Origin: Candidatus Nanopelagicales bacterium
GTDB lineage: Bacteria; Actinomycetota; Actinomycetes; S36-B12; GCA-2699445
Length of the DNA stretch: 7,808 nt
Direction of reading: 5' to 3'
Assembly (NCBI GenBank): GCA_029939085.1
Contig: JAOZTQ010000057.1
Coordinates: 1 to 7,808, forward strand
Shown: piece after piece, positions 1 through 7,194 of the stretch
How positions within the stretch are numbered: position 1 is the first letter of the stretch
Layout: each line of letters starts with the position of its first letter
The notes under the pieces: generated by a model
Seen by the model: only the letters and a program-made list of their open reading frames with translations
What the model was told of the DNA's origin: nothing
Database searches by the model: none
Program-made: the position numbers and the translations under genes

Positions 1-138
1 CAGAGCTGCATCCAGCCGACTCGGAATCCAGCCCCAGTGAGGCCAACGGGGCATGGCATGAAGCGTGCGATCAGGAGTGTGGAAGGGTTGCGGCTCTTTA
101 CATCCTGAGAAGATCTCGGCTTCGCCGCCGTAGATACA
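1..138. other. Left-edge stretch with no supported gene
   Basis: One plus-strand frame (from position 3) stays open from the edge to about 200, and a short minus-strand frame (ATG at 57-59) stays open to the edge. Neither has a recognisable motif. The plus frame would run through the hairpin and A-run at 140-181, which reads as a minus-strand terminator. I see no RNA gene here. The stretch may be intergenic or may contain the end of a gene lying outside the window. Confidence 0.4.
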
Positions 139-139
139 C

Positions 140-181
140 AAAAAAAGAGACCGGGGCCCTAATGGTGGGAAGGCCCCGGTC
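140..181 (-). terminator. Rho-independent terminator of the minus-strand gene run
   Basis: Read on the minus strand, a perfect 10-bp GC-rich stem (GACCGGGGCC at 181-172 pairing with GGCCCCGGTC at 158-149) encloses a 13-nt loop. It is followed by CTC and a run of seven T (146-140). This is a textbook intrinsic terminator. It lies about 117 bp after the stop of acetoacetyl-CoA synthetase, so it probably ends transcription of that gene and perhaps the whole run from cbiM. It could also be the 3' end of a separate small RNA (see the hairpin entry at 184-219). Confidence 0.85.
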
Positions 182-183
182 CA

Positions 184-219
184 GGCCGGGTTCCGGTGGG
201 TGAATGGAGTACCCCGGCC
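184..219 (-). repeat. Second GC-rich hairpin in tandem with the terminator
   Basis: On the minus strand GGCCGGG (219-213) pairs with CCCGGCC (190-184). A short inner helix TCC (208-206) with GGA (194-192) leaves a C-rich apical loop. Only two bases separate its base from the terminator stem. Both apical loops contain the hexamer CCCACC (200-195 and 168-163), and the sequence GGCCCTAA followed by TGGT occurs once in each hairpin region (plus strand from 155 and from 216). Two adjacent hairpins with matching loops are more than a terminator needs, so this may be part of a small regulatory RNA. Confidence 0.6.
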
Positions 220-297
220 CTAACTGGTAGTCAAAGTATCGGCAGCATTGTGCAACCTCTTTAGGACCTAGACAACAGAAAGATTTCGGTGCACTCG

Positions 298-2265
<1,968 letters not shown>

Positions 2266-2311
2266 GACGCTATTGTGCCTCTCGCCACCGCTGAGTTAGA
2301 TAGCGACCCGC

Positions 2312-2641
2312 CTAGAGATAGAGGCCAGTGTCGCTGTCACTGTTGCGTCCACTGGCGATGGCGTGCACATCACGTTCGCGCATCAGGATGTACTCCTCAC
2401 CCTGTATCTCAACATTGGCTCGATCTTCCGGCTCAAACAGCACCTGATCCCCCACTTCAACCGTCCGAACGTTGGGGCCGGTTCCGACAACCGCCGCCCA
2501 CTGCAGCCGACGACCGACTTGAGCAGTAGCCGGGATCAAAATCCCTCCTGTTGAGGTTCGATCCCCATCTGGACCTGCACCGCGCACGAGTACGCGATCA
2601 TGCAGCAACTTGATCGGGCTACCGCCATTCTCCTCGGCCAT
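2312..2641 (-). CDS. GroES-family co-chaperonin, stand-alone
   Basis: A 109-residue protein of the GroES/chaperonin-10 fold. It shows the N-terminal strand KLLHDRVLVR (11-20), a mobile loop ending STGGILIP (30-37), GDQVLF (64-69) and a YILMRERDVHAI block (84-95). Ordinary GroES is about 97 residues. Here the dome region reads EPEDRANVEIQ instead of the usual GKYxGTEVK-like stretch, and a polar tail of 14 residues ending TGLYL follows. From memory this pattern belongs to a second GroES type found in actinobacteria away from groEL. No groEL is present in the window. The ATG lies two bases after the DUF3618 stop, so the pair is probably co-transcribed; there is no strong Shine-Dalgarno and translational coupling is likely. 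Whether it caps GroEL or has another partner cannot be told from sequence. Confidence 0.88.
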   Translation of the reverse strand: MAEENGGSPIKLLHDRVLVRGAGPDGDRTSTGGILIPATAQVGRRLQWAAVVGTGPNVRTVEVGDQVLFEPEDRANVEIQGEEYILMRERDVHAIASGRNSDSDTGLYL

Positions 2642-2643
2642 TA

Positions 2644-3045
2644 CTAGCCGGTAGTGCTTGGCGCTGGGGCCAACTCGATCGCTTCGCGCGAGATCGACAT
2701 CAGTTCGGGTTTGACCGCCGCACGTGGAACTGGCACCCAGACGACCTCACCGAGACGTCGCAACTGTCGCTTACGTGACCGTGCTTTTATGCCTTTGCGG
2801 AGCAGGATCAAGCCCACTGTGACACCCACTACGGCGGCAATGCGCTCGGTTCGAACCAGTCCGGTCTCGGGGTCGATGACTACCGAGAGCACTGCGGTGC
2901 GGGCTTTTGCCTTGAGTACATCGGGACGCGCTTCTTGCTTCAACTGGGCGATGCTCTCCGCAAGTCGTTGCCTGGTCGCATCAAGATCCGTTTGGATGTC
3001 GTCCATCGAACGGTGCTCCGACTTTTCCGCAGTCGTATCGCTCAC
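2644..3045 (-). CDS. DUF3618 family membrane protein
   Basis: A 133-residue protein of unknown function. The first part (about 16-45) has the DUF3618 pattern: an amphipathic helix DDIQTDLDATRQRLAESIAQL followed by a Pro-containing linker. One hydrophobic segment (about 67-83) is followed by a strongly basic stretch RKGIKARSRKRQLRR (83-97), which suggests a single-pass membrane protein with a cytoplasmic C-terminal side. The tail is Pro/Ala rich. I chose GTG at 3045 over the upstream GTG at 3057 because GGAGG at 3055-3051 sits 5 nt before 3045 and overlaps the earlier codon. It lies 32 bp after cbiO and 2 bp before the GroES-like gene. From memory, DUF3618 genes often neighbour this GroES type and a Bcp peroxiredoxin in actinobacteria; the function is unknown. 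Confidence 0.85.
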   Translation of the reverse strand: MSDTTAEKSEHRSMDDIQTDLDATRQRLAESIAQLKQEARPDVLKAKARTAVLSVVIDPETGLVRTERIAAVVGVTVGLILLRKGIKARSRKRQLRRLGEVVWVPVPRAAVKPELMSISREAIELAPAPSTTG

Positions 3046-3050
3046 GTCGT

Positions 3051-3055
3051 CCTCC
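3051..3055 (-). promoter_or_regulatory. Shine-Dalgarno that sets the DUF3618 start
   Basis: GGAGG on the minus strand, 5 nt before the GTG at 3045-3043. It overlaps the upstream GTG at 3057-3055, which rules that codon out as the likely start. Confidence 0.75.
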
Positions 3056-3077
3056 ACTCTGCTGGTCCTAGCGAAGC

Positions 3078-3821
3078 CTACGCGGTCAGCGTCGCCGGGT
3101 CGAACCCATATGGCAGTTCAAGTCGGTTGTGGCGCAACAGAGCCTCATCGCTTAGTAGATCTAAAGTTGGCCCATCGGCACGAATTTGCCCATCGCTTAA
3201 GATCACACTTCGAGGACACAACTGGGCGGCATACGGCAAATCGTGGGTAACCATAACTAGGGTGCGTCCCAGACCAAGTAAGACCTCCGCCAGTTCGCGG
3301 CGCGAGGCAGGATCCATATTTGAGCTGGGCTCGTCCATAACCAGAACCTCCGGATCAGTGGCTAGCACTGTTGCAATCGCGACCCGACGACGTTGGCCTA
3401 GTGATAAATGATGCGGTGGGCGGTCCTTAACGGAAAGCATTCCTACCTCAGCCAGTGCCGACTCCATTCGAGCCTTCACCTCATCTGGCGATAGCCCCGC
3501 ATTAGCCGGACCGAAAGCAACGTCATCGGCAACCGTCGGCATAAAGAGTTGGTCATCCGGATCCTGAAAAACCATGCCTACCCGCTGGCGGATGTTTGGC
3601 AGATTCTCTTCAGTTAGTGGGGTACCTGATACGGCAATTTGGCCAGCGGTTGGTTGCAGCAGCCCATTCGTATGCAGCATCAATGTGGTTTTGCCTGCGC
3701 CATTGGGGCCGAGAACAGCGACTCTTTCACCCGGCATAATCTGCAGATCGATTCCCTGTAAAGCAGGCGTTCCATCTGGATAGCTGAAATGAAGATTCTT
3801 GAAGGCTAGTGCTGCAGTCAT
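3078..3821 (-). CDS. cbiO: ECF-type Ni/Co transporter ATPase CbiO
   Basis: ATP-binding subunit that powers the CbiMNQO metal importer on the inner face of the membrane. The 247 residues hold the full ABC ATPase set: Walker A GPNGAGKT (38-45), Q-loop FQDPDDQLF with Gln86, signature LSLGQ (139-143, LSGGQ in most ABC proteins), Walker B VLVMDEP (159-165) with Asp163 and catalytic Glu164, and switch His193 in VTHDL. Only one ATPase gene is present, so it probably acts as a homodimer, as is usual for Cbi/Nik systems. The ATG at 3821 overlaps the cbiQ stop as ATGA and has GGGGA about 8 nt upstream; the longer frame starting at 3848 lies inside cbiQ and is not needed. The metal is inferred from neighbours and operator, not from this subunit. 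Confidence 0.94.
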   Translation of the reverse strand: MTAALAFKNLHFSYPDGTPALQGIDLQIMPGERVAVLGPNGAGKTTLMLHTNGLLQPTAGQIAVSGTPLTEENLPNIRQRVGMVFQDPDDQLFMPTVADDVAFGPANAGLSPDEVKARMESALAEVGMLSVKDRPPHHLSLGQRRRVAIATVLATDPEVLVMDEPSSNMDPASRRELAEVLLGLGRTLVMVTHDLPYAAQLCPRSVILSDGQIRADGPTLDLLSDEALLRHNRLELPYGFDPATLTA

Positions 3822-4609
3822 ACGGTCATTCCCCAGAGCCAGGCGCATACCAGCACAATCGCAGCTGCGGCCGGCAAAACTGCCGCACTGATGAGCTGCT
3901 GAGCCGTAGCAGTAGGTAGTGGATGAAGCTCCGGCATTTGCCCGCTATATCCACGAGCTGACATCGCTAAATGCACCCGCTCACCACGCTCATAGGAGCG
4001 AATGAACAATGTGCCCAAGGTTTTTCCCAAAGTCGTCCACGCGGTAGGTCCCTTGGCGGTAAAGCCGCGCGCTTTTCTCGCTCGAGACATGCGAGCCGCC
4101 TCATTAAAGACAACGTGAACGTAGCGAATCATGCTGGCGAAGATTTGCACCAACAAATCAGGCAGACGCAGTTTGCGCAGGCCCGCAATCATCTCTGTGC
4201 TAGTAGTCGTCGCCGCCAGCACGATGGAGCCAACGACGCCGAGCGTTGCTTTTGCCATAAGCGTCCAGGCGGCCAAAAGACCCGGCTCCGACAAACTGAG
4301 TGGTCCGAACTGGACCTGAGGACCAGTACCGATGAACGGCATAAGTAAGGCAAAGACTACGAACGGAATCTCAACAGTCATGCGGGTAAGGAGAGTTCGT
4401 AACGGGATCCTGGCAATTTTTACGACCGCAGCCATTAGCAATGCGTAACCGATAAAGGCCCAGTACTTATCGCCTGGTGTAGCAACGACAACGAGCATTG
4501 TCACTAGCAGTGACGCAATCTTTGTCTGTGCCGGGAGACGATGAATCCAGGTATTTCCCGGAATGAAGAGTCGCTCCCCAAGGTGATGACCAGTGGGTTG
4601 ATCACCCAT
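3818..4609 (-). CDS. cbiQ: ECF-type Ni/Co transporter transmembrane subunit CbiQ
   Basis: The T-component that couples CbiO ATP hydrolysis to the substrate-binding CbiM. The 263-residue protein has hydrophobic segments at about 31-44, 50-64, 81-94, 111-133 and 239-260. It has the two Ala-Arg-Gly motifs of EcfT/CbiQ coupling helices, in RKARGF (180-182) and AMSARGY (218-220). An ATG at 4609 is preferred over upstream GTG 4642 and ATG 4624 because GAAGG (4622-4618) lies 8 nt upstream of it and the resulting N-terminus runs into the usual WIHRLPAQTKI segment. The start overlaps the end of cbiN by 8 bp and the stop overlaps the cbiO start by 4 bp, which indicates translational coupling in one operon. 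Confidence 0.92.
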   Translation of the reverse strand: MGDQPTGHHLGERLFIPGNTWIHRLPAQTKIASLLVTMLVVVATPGDKYWAFIGYALLMAAVVKIARIPLRTLLTRMTVEIPFVVFALLMPFIGTGPQVQFGPLSLSEPGLLAAWTLMAKATLGVVGSIVLAATTTSTEMIAGLRKLRLPDLLVQIFASMIRYVHVVFNEAARMSRARKARGFTAKGPTAWTTLGKTLGTLFIRSYERGERVHLAMSARGYSGQMPELHPLPTATAQQLISAAVLPAAAAIVLVCAWLWGMTV

Positions 4610-4973
4610 CGACCGGACCTTCATCAATTGGACTTTGATCACGACGGTTGCGAGTCAGCGCCCGGAACAGAACGAACGCGACAACCGTGGTTACCACGAC
4701 GCCCAAAAGACCCGCTACGCTTCCCGACCAACTTTGGTCATCGAGCCCAGAGACCCCATAGTCGGCGAAAGGTGAATCAGCAGTGGCCGATTCATCCGCA
4801 GTATCAGCCACACCAGTATCTTCAGCGACCCGCTCTAGACCGTCAGGGCTTGGGCTTGCGTAGATCGAGGCACCAGCAGCCAGCAATACCGACATTCCCA
4901 TACCTGCAATAAGAATAAGAGCCACCGCGCGCCGGGCGGGCTGTGACATGTTCGTGGAAAATCCGGAAGTCAT
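4602..4973 (-). CDS. cbiN: Ni/Co transporter accessory protein CbiN (PDGLE domain)
   Basis: Small membrane component that works with CbiM in metal transfer. The 123 residues show a membrane segment at about 16-36, the family signature SPDGLERVAEDTG (PDGLE at 43-47) in the extracytoplasmic loop, the ADSPFADYGVSGL stretch (65-77), and a second membrane segment at about 84-104. The loop is rich in Asp, Glu and Ser. The tail is charged and cytoplasmic. The ATG at 4973 overlaps the cbiM stop as ATGA; an internal ATG at 4949 is a weaker alternative because it lacks a clear Shine-Dalgarno and would remove most residues before the membrane segment. PDGLE proteins serve both nickel and cobalt systems, so this gene does not decide the metal. 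Confidence 0.9.
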   Translation of the reverse strand: MTSGFSTNMSQPARRAVALILIAGMGMSVLLAAGASIYASPSPDGLERVAEDTGVADTADESATADSPFADYGVSGLDDQSWSGSVAGLLGVVVTTVVAFVLFRALTRNRRDQSPIDEGPVDG

Positions 4974-5653
4974 GCCGGCACCATTTCCTTGGCACGGCTT
5001 GGTTTCGGCAGTGGGCGCAGACCAGCCACCAGATCTGGTCGAACCGCTACGACCGCCAACACAACTAAGGCAGTGACGACGCCTTCAACGATCCCAATAA
5101 CTCCATGCACTCCCAGCATTGCCACCGCGACAGTTGCGGGGTCCACAGGCGCCGTACCACCCAAGAAAAATTCAAGGGAAAAGCTTGCGGCTGCTCCGAT
5201 TACGGAAAGGAAGCCTGCGGTACCTGCGCCGATGGCGACCACGGCACGACTGTCTCCCAACCAGCGCGTGAGCATACGGAATAGCGGCCAGACCAGTAGC
5301 GCGGGGATTATCGCAAGATTGACGATATTGAGGCCTAGTGCGATGAGTCCCCCATCAGCAAAAAAGAGCGCCTGAACCAGCAAAACAACCGTAATGGCAA
5401 GCACCCCTGCGTAAGGACCTACCAGAATCACGGCGAGCGCTGCGCCCATGAGATGCCCTGAGGTACCGGCGCCCACGGGAAAATTGATCATCTGGGCCGC
5501 GAAAACGAATACGGCAATTAGACCGGCTAGCGGCGCAGTGGCCTCATTGAGTGTTCGACGTGCGCCACGTAAACAAACTCCGACGCCTGCCGCCGCCACA
5601 ACTCCAGCAGCAAGCGAAACCGGAGCATCAATGAATCCATCGGGTATGTGCAC
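4970..5653 (-). CDS. cbiM: Ni/Co transporter substrate-binding membrane subunit CbiM/NikM
   Basis: The S-component that binds the metal ion outside and passes it through the membrane. With GTG at 5653 as start the protein is 227 residues and begins MHIPDGF, the invariant N-terminus of this family. In the related NikM the metal is held by the N-terminal amine, His2 and His67; here His2 is present and His67 falls exactly in GTSGHLMG (63-70). This supports both the start and a functional site. The longer frame from GTG 5665 would bury His2 and is rejected. Several hydrophobic helices are visible (about 12-30, 41-60, 68-95, 104-125, 137-160, 178-203). It is the first gene of the importer operon, preceded by a dyad resembling a Nur box. 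Nickel is favoured over cobalt on that basis. Confidence 0.94.
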   Translation of the reverse strand: MHIPDGFIDAPVSLAAGVVAAAGVGVCLRGARRTLNEATAPLAGLIAVFVFAAQMINFPVGAGTSGHLMGAALAVILVGPYAGVLAITVVLLVQALFFADGGLIALGLNIVNLAIIPALLVWPLFRMLTRWLGDSRAVVAIGAGTAGFLSVIGAAASFSLEFFLGGTAPVDPATVAVAMLGVHGVIGIVEGVVTALVVLAVVAVRPDLVAGLRPLPKPSRAKEMVPA

Positions 5654-5657
5654 GATT

Positions 5658-5663
5658 TCCCTC
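5658..5663 (-). promoter_or_regulatory. cbiM: Shine-Dalgarno that sets the cbiM start
   Basis: GAGGGA on the minus strand, 4 nt before GTG 5653-5651 (6 nt from GAGG). It overlaps the alternative GTG at 5665-5663, so translation should begin at the codon that gives the family N-terminus MHIPDG. Confidence 0.75.
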
Positions 5664-5682
5664 ACTACAAACTTGGGCGGGC

Positions 5683-5705
5683 TTATTGCAAACGTCTTGC
5701 AATAA
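5683..5705. promoter_or_regulatory. Nur-like nickel operator upstream of cbiM
   Basis: A perfect 9-bp inverted repeat, TTATTGCAA then ACGTC then TTGCAATAA. The core TTGCAA-N5-TTGCAA equals the consensus I recall for Nur, the Fur-family nickel-responsive repressor of Streptomyces coelicolor, which acts on nickel uptake and superoxide dismutase genes. It lies 29 bp upstream of the cbiM start and in the 216-bp gap shared with the divergent peroxiredoxin gene. Expected role: repression of the importer when nickel is plentiful. No clear -35/-10 pair could be fixed around it, and no nur gene is in the window. Another Fur-family or unrelated dimeric repressor remains possible. Confidence 0.72.
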
Positions 5706-5856
5706 CTTATCGCACTTGAAGCACATCTGGCACAGTCGCAGCCGTGAAACGCACATACATCCGGTTAAGCGCCTACCTCACACCACAGATATCCTCCCTA
5801 AAGGCATTTCGTCGTATCCGGTACGGAATCCACGTGTGCGTTACGCCTCGACCCCT

Positions 5857-5862
5857 AGGGAG
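5857..5862 (+). promoter_or_regulatory. bcp: Shine-Dalgarno that sets the peroxiredoxin start
   Basis: AGGGAG, 7 nt before the ATG at 5870. It picks this ATG over the in-frame ATG at 5744, whose extra 42 residues are not part of the family fold. Confidence 0.8.
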
Positions 5863-5869
5863 AAGACTT

Positions 5870-6334
5870 ATGACTCGACTCGTTCCCGGCGACCCAGCAC
5901 CCGACTTCACCCTCGACTCTGATGAGGGAAAATCAGTATCGCTGTCGGATTACGCCGGGAGTCGGCTCTTGTTATACGCCTATCCAGCCGCTATGACTCC
6001 CGGATGTACTACCCAGGCTTGTGATTTTCGCGATTCGCTGGCCCCCTTCCATGATGCTGGCATCAAGATCGTTGGACTATCGCCGGACTCCCCCGAGAAG
6101 TTGGCAGAGTTCCGTGATTTGGAAAATCTTGACTTTCCGCTTCTCTCGGATCCAGGCAAGGATGTGCTCACCTCATACGGTGCGTTCGGCGAGAAGAAGC
6201 TGTACGGCAAGGTAGTGGTTGGTGTTATTCGATCGACCTTCGTGATTGATCCAGAGGGCCGGATTGAAAACGCCTGGTACAACGTTCGCGCTAAAGGTCA
6301 CGTTGCTAAGTTGCGACGAGAACTCGACATATAG
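5870..6334 (+). CDS. bcp: Bcp-type thiol peroxidase (atypical 2-Cys peroxiredoxin)
   Basis: Cytoplasmic peroxidase that reduces hydrogen peroxide and organic hydroperoxides with electrons from thioredoxin. The 154 residues match the Bcp/PrxQ family. Visible: N-terminal GDPAPDFTL (7-15), active site MTPGCTTQAC with Thr43, peroxidatic Cys46 and Cys51 five residues later as the expected resolving cysteine, then FRD, a GLSPDSPEKLAEF block (69-81), FPLLSDPGKDV (89-99), and catalytic Arg121 in GVIRSTFVID. The residues before the site are PAAM rather than the common PKDM-like form, a mild variation. It diverges from cbiM across a 216-bp gap that contains the Nur-like dyad, so shared control is possible. 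No clear promoter or downstream terminator was found. Confidence 0.94.
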   Translation: MTRLVPGDPAPDFTLDSDEGKSVSLSDYAGSRLLLYAYPAAMTPGCTTQACDFRDSLAPFHDAGIKIVGLSPDSPEKLAEFRDLENLDFPLLSDPGKDVLTSYGAFGEKKLYGKVVVGVIRSTFVIDPEGRIENAWYNVRAKGHVAKLRRELDI

Positions 6335-6414
6335 CTCGAGTAGCACTTCGTAGCTCCACAGCTCCATGACTGAACCGAACAACTATCGATCTGGACAGAT
6401 AAATCTGACCGTGA

Positions 6415-6447
6415 CCTCAGGACCGGTTGATCACATGCGCACTGAGG
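6415..6447. repeat. Inverted repeat between convergent genes
   Basis: CCTCAG (6415-6420) and CTGAGG (6442-6447) form a perfect 6-bp stem around a 21-nt loop, in the gap between the peroxiredoxin and the convergent small gene. No U-run follows on either strand, so it is at most a weak or Rho-assisted termination site. It may be chance. Confidence 0.25.
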
Positions 6448-6454
6448 CAACTAC

Positions 6455-6607
6455 TCAATCATCAAGGTGATGCTCGCGGGTTTCTTTTTCTTGAAGACCC
6501 TGGCGATGATGTGAGTCTCGCTCTTCTTCGTGCTGAATCATGCTTTCTTCGGCCGCATCGACCGAAGCCTGTTCTGCGTCGTCTTCTGGATCTAACGCCT
6601 GGTTCAT
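6455..6607 (-). CDS. Small acidic, His-rich hypothetical protein
   Basis: A 50-residue frame that I do not recognise. It starts MNQALDPEDD and ends REHHLDD, with a central run of Glu (HEEERD, 30 residues after an upstream alternative start). It is almost entirely hydrophilic, with many Asp, Glu, Gln and His and no membrane segment, so it is probably a soluble helical protein. The ATG at 6607 has GGAG 6 nt upstream (6617-6614). An in-frame ATG at 6619 would give 54 residues but overlaps that Shine-Dalgarno. The antisense plus-strand frame (6427-6699) is Ser/Pro/Arg rich and looks like its shadow. It lies 191 bp downstream of the Lsr2-like gene on the same strand and has an almost identical initiation region. 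The His and acidic residues could bind metal, but nothing proves this. Confidence 0.5.
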   Translation of the reverse strand: MNQALDPEDDAEQASVDAAEESMIQHEEERDSHHRQGLQEKETREHHLDD

Positions 6608-6744
6608 CACCGTCTCCATCCAATTCTTATTCCAGGAAATCTCTCACAAGTCCTACCGTAGATTCCTTAGGATTCCCACTTGAGCCGACGCTCACGTGAC
6701 CGATGGACTGTCCGAGTGGGTTGGTTTACGCCGCCTACCGGACG

Positions 6745-6762
6745 GGAACCTTGTGCGGTTCC
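6745..6762. repeat. Short perfect hairpin downstream of the Lsr2-like gene
   Basis: GGAACC and GGTTCC form a 6-bp stem around a 6-nt loop, in the 191-bp gap between the two minus-strand genes. On the plus strand ATATATTT follows; on the minus strand no U-run follows. It may slow transcription or be chance. The rest of the gap (6620-6798) shows no further gene and no convincing promoter. Confidence 0.25.
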
Positions 6763-6798
6763 ATATATTTGACAGCCAGGTTAACTGCCTCGGTCCTG

Positions 6799-7188
6799 CT
6801 ATTTTTTTGGCTTACCTTTTTGCCGCCATTCCTCAATGACGGAGTTTGGTAGTCGCTTACCAGTCCACTTACCTTTTGCCTCGGCCCAAGAACGCAGATG
6901 CTCTTTCTCTTTAGGCGTGAGTTTGCTGGCCTCGCTGACTCGCTTACCGACAGTCTGGGCGGTCTTATTGACTCGCTGCGCCGCGGATGACGCACTCTTA
7001 ACAGCGCCTTGAACCATGCTCGGTTTCGGTCGAGCCTTTTCAGGCTTTCGTGGCTCTGACTCAACGGCATCTTGATGGACGGGCTCAGTTCGACCCCCGT
7101 ACCCAGCCGCACCTTCATGCAGCATGCGACCGGCTAGACTCAGGAGTACCTGCGCTTCTTCGTCCGTCAATGTGATTGTTAACGGCAT
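6799..7188 (-). CDS. Basic protein with Lsr2-like C-terminal DNA-binding domain
   Basis: A 129-residue protein. The C-terminal part (about 91-125) reads TPKEKEHLRSWAEAKGKW then GKRLPNSVIEEW, which follows the Lsr2 C-terminal helix-turn-helix pattern (IREWAxxNG, RGRIP, VxxAY). That domain contacts the minor groove of AT-rich DNA. The usual RGR tripeptide is here TGKR. The N-terminal part (LTITLTDEEAQVLLSLAGRML, 3-23) is a short predicted helix and does not resemble the Lsr2 dimerisation domain. A Lys/Pro-rich linker (about 46-58) and an Ala/Ser/Lys stretch (59-90) connect the two. A role as a nucleoid-associated protein or regulator is an inference. ATG 7188 is chosen because AAGGAG lies 6 nt upstream and inside the longer TTG-initiated frame at 7206. 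The gene has its own promoter in an AT-rich leader. Confidence 0.72.
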   Translation of the reverse strand: MPLTITLTDEEAQVLLSLAGRMLHEGAAGYGGRTEPVHQDAVESEPRKPEKARPKPSMVQGAVKSASSAAQRVNKTAQTVGKRVSEASKLTPKEKEHLRSWAEAKGKWTGKRLPNSVIEEWRQKGKPKK

Positions 7189-7194
7189 TACCGT

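Larger units (their letters stand above)
138..240 (-). ncRNA. Candidate small structured RNA (tandem C-rich-loop hairpins)
   Basis: This is an inferred transcript of about 100 nt. It would start after a weak promoter-like pair on the minus strand (TTGTCT at 275-270, 17-bp spacer, CACAAT at 252-247, four of six matches to TATAAT) and end at the U-run 146-140. It would contain two hairpins that both show CCCACC in the loop. The architecture recalls the actinobacterial 6C RNA class (two stem-loops with C-rich loops), but the loops lack six consecutive C, so I do not assign it to that family. The alternative is a simple 3' untranslated region of acetoacetyl-CoA synthetase. Confidence 0.3.

Noticed and set aside
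3..200. Plus-strand frame open from the left edge
   Set aside because: No recognisable motif, and it would run through the minus-strand terminator hairpin and A-run.
138..240. Direct assignment to the 6C RNA family
   Set aside because: The loops contain CCCACC and not runs of six or more C; only the two-hairpin layout agrees.
2654..3250. 198-residue plus-strand frame
   Set aside because: Antisense to DUF3618 and cbiO, which have clear family signatures.
5744..5869. N-terminal extension of the peroxiredoxin
   Set aside because: The added 42 residues do not belong to the fold, and AGGGAG directly precedes ATG 5870.
5654..5869. Cobalamin riboswitch before cbiM
   Set aside because: I found no B12-box-like sequence or matching structure on the minus strand in this gap.
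6427..6699. 90-residue plus-strand frame downstream of bcp
   Set aside because: Ser/Pro/Arg-rich product typical of a shadow of the minus-strand acidic frame, and no Shine-Dalgarno.
6701..6790. tRNA-Ser-like stretch (TCCGAGTGG)
   Set aside because: The D-arm-like motif is not followed by an anticodon arm, variable arm or T-loop in the right order, and there is no acceptor stem.
6735..7118. 127-residue minus-strand frame overlapping the Lsr2-like gene
   Set aside because: Out of frame with a gene that has a strong Shine-Dalgarno, promoter and domain match; its product is low-complexity basic sequence with no motif.
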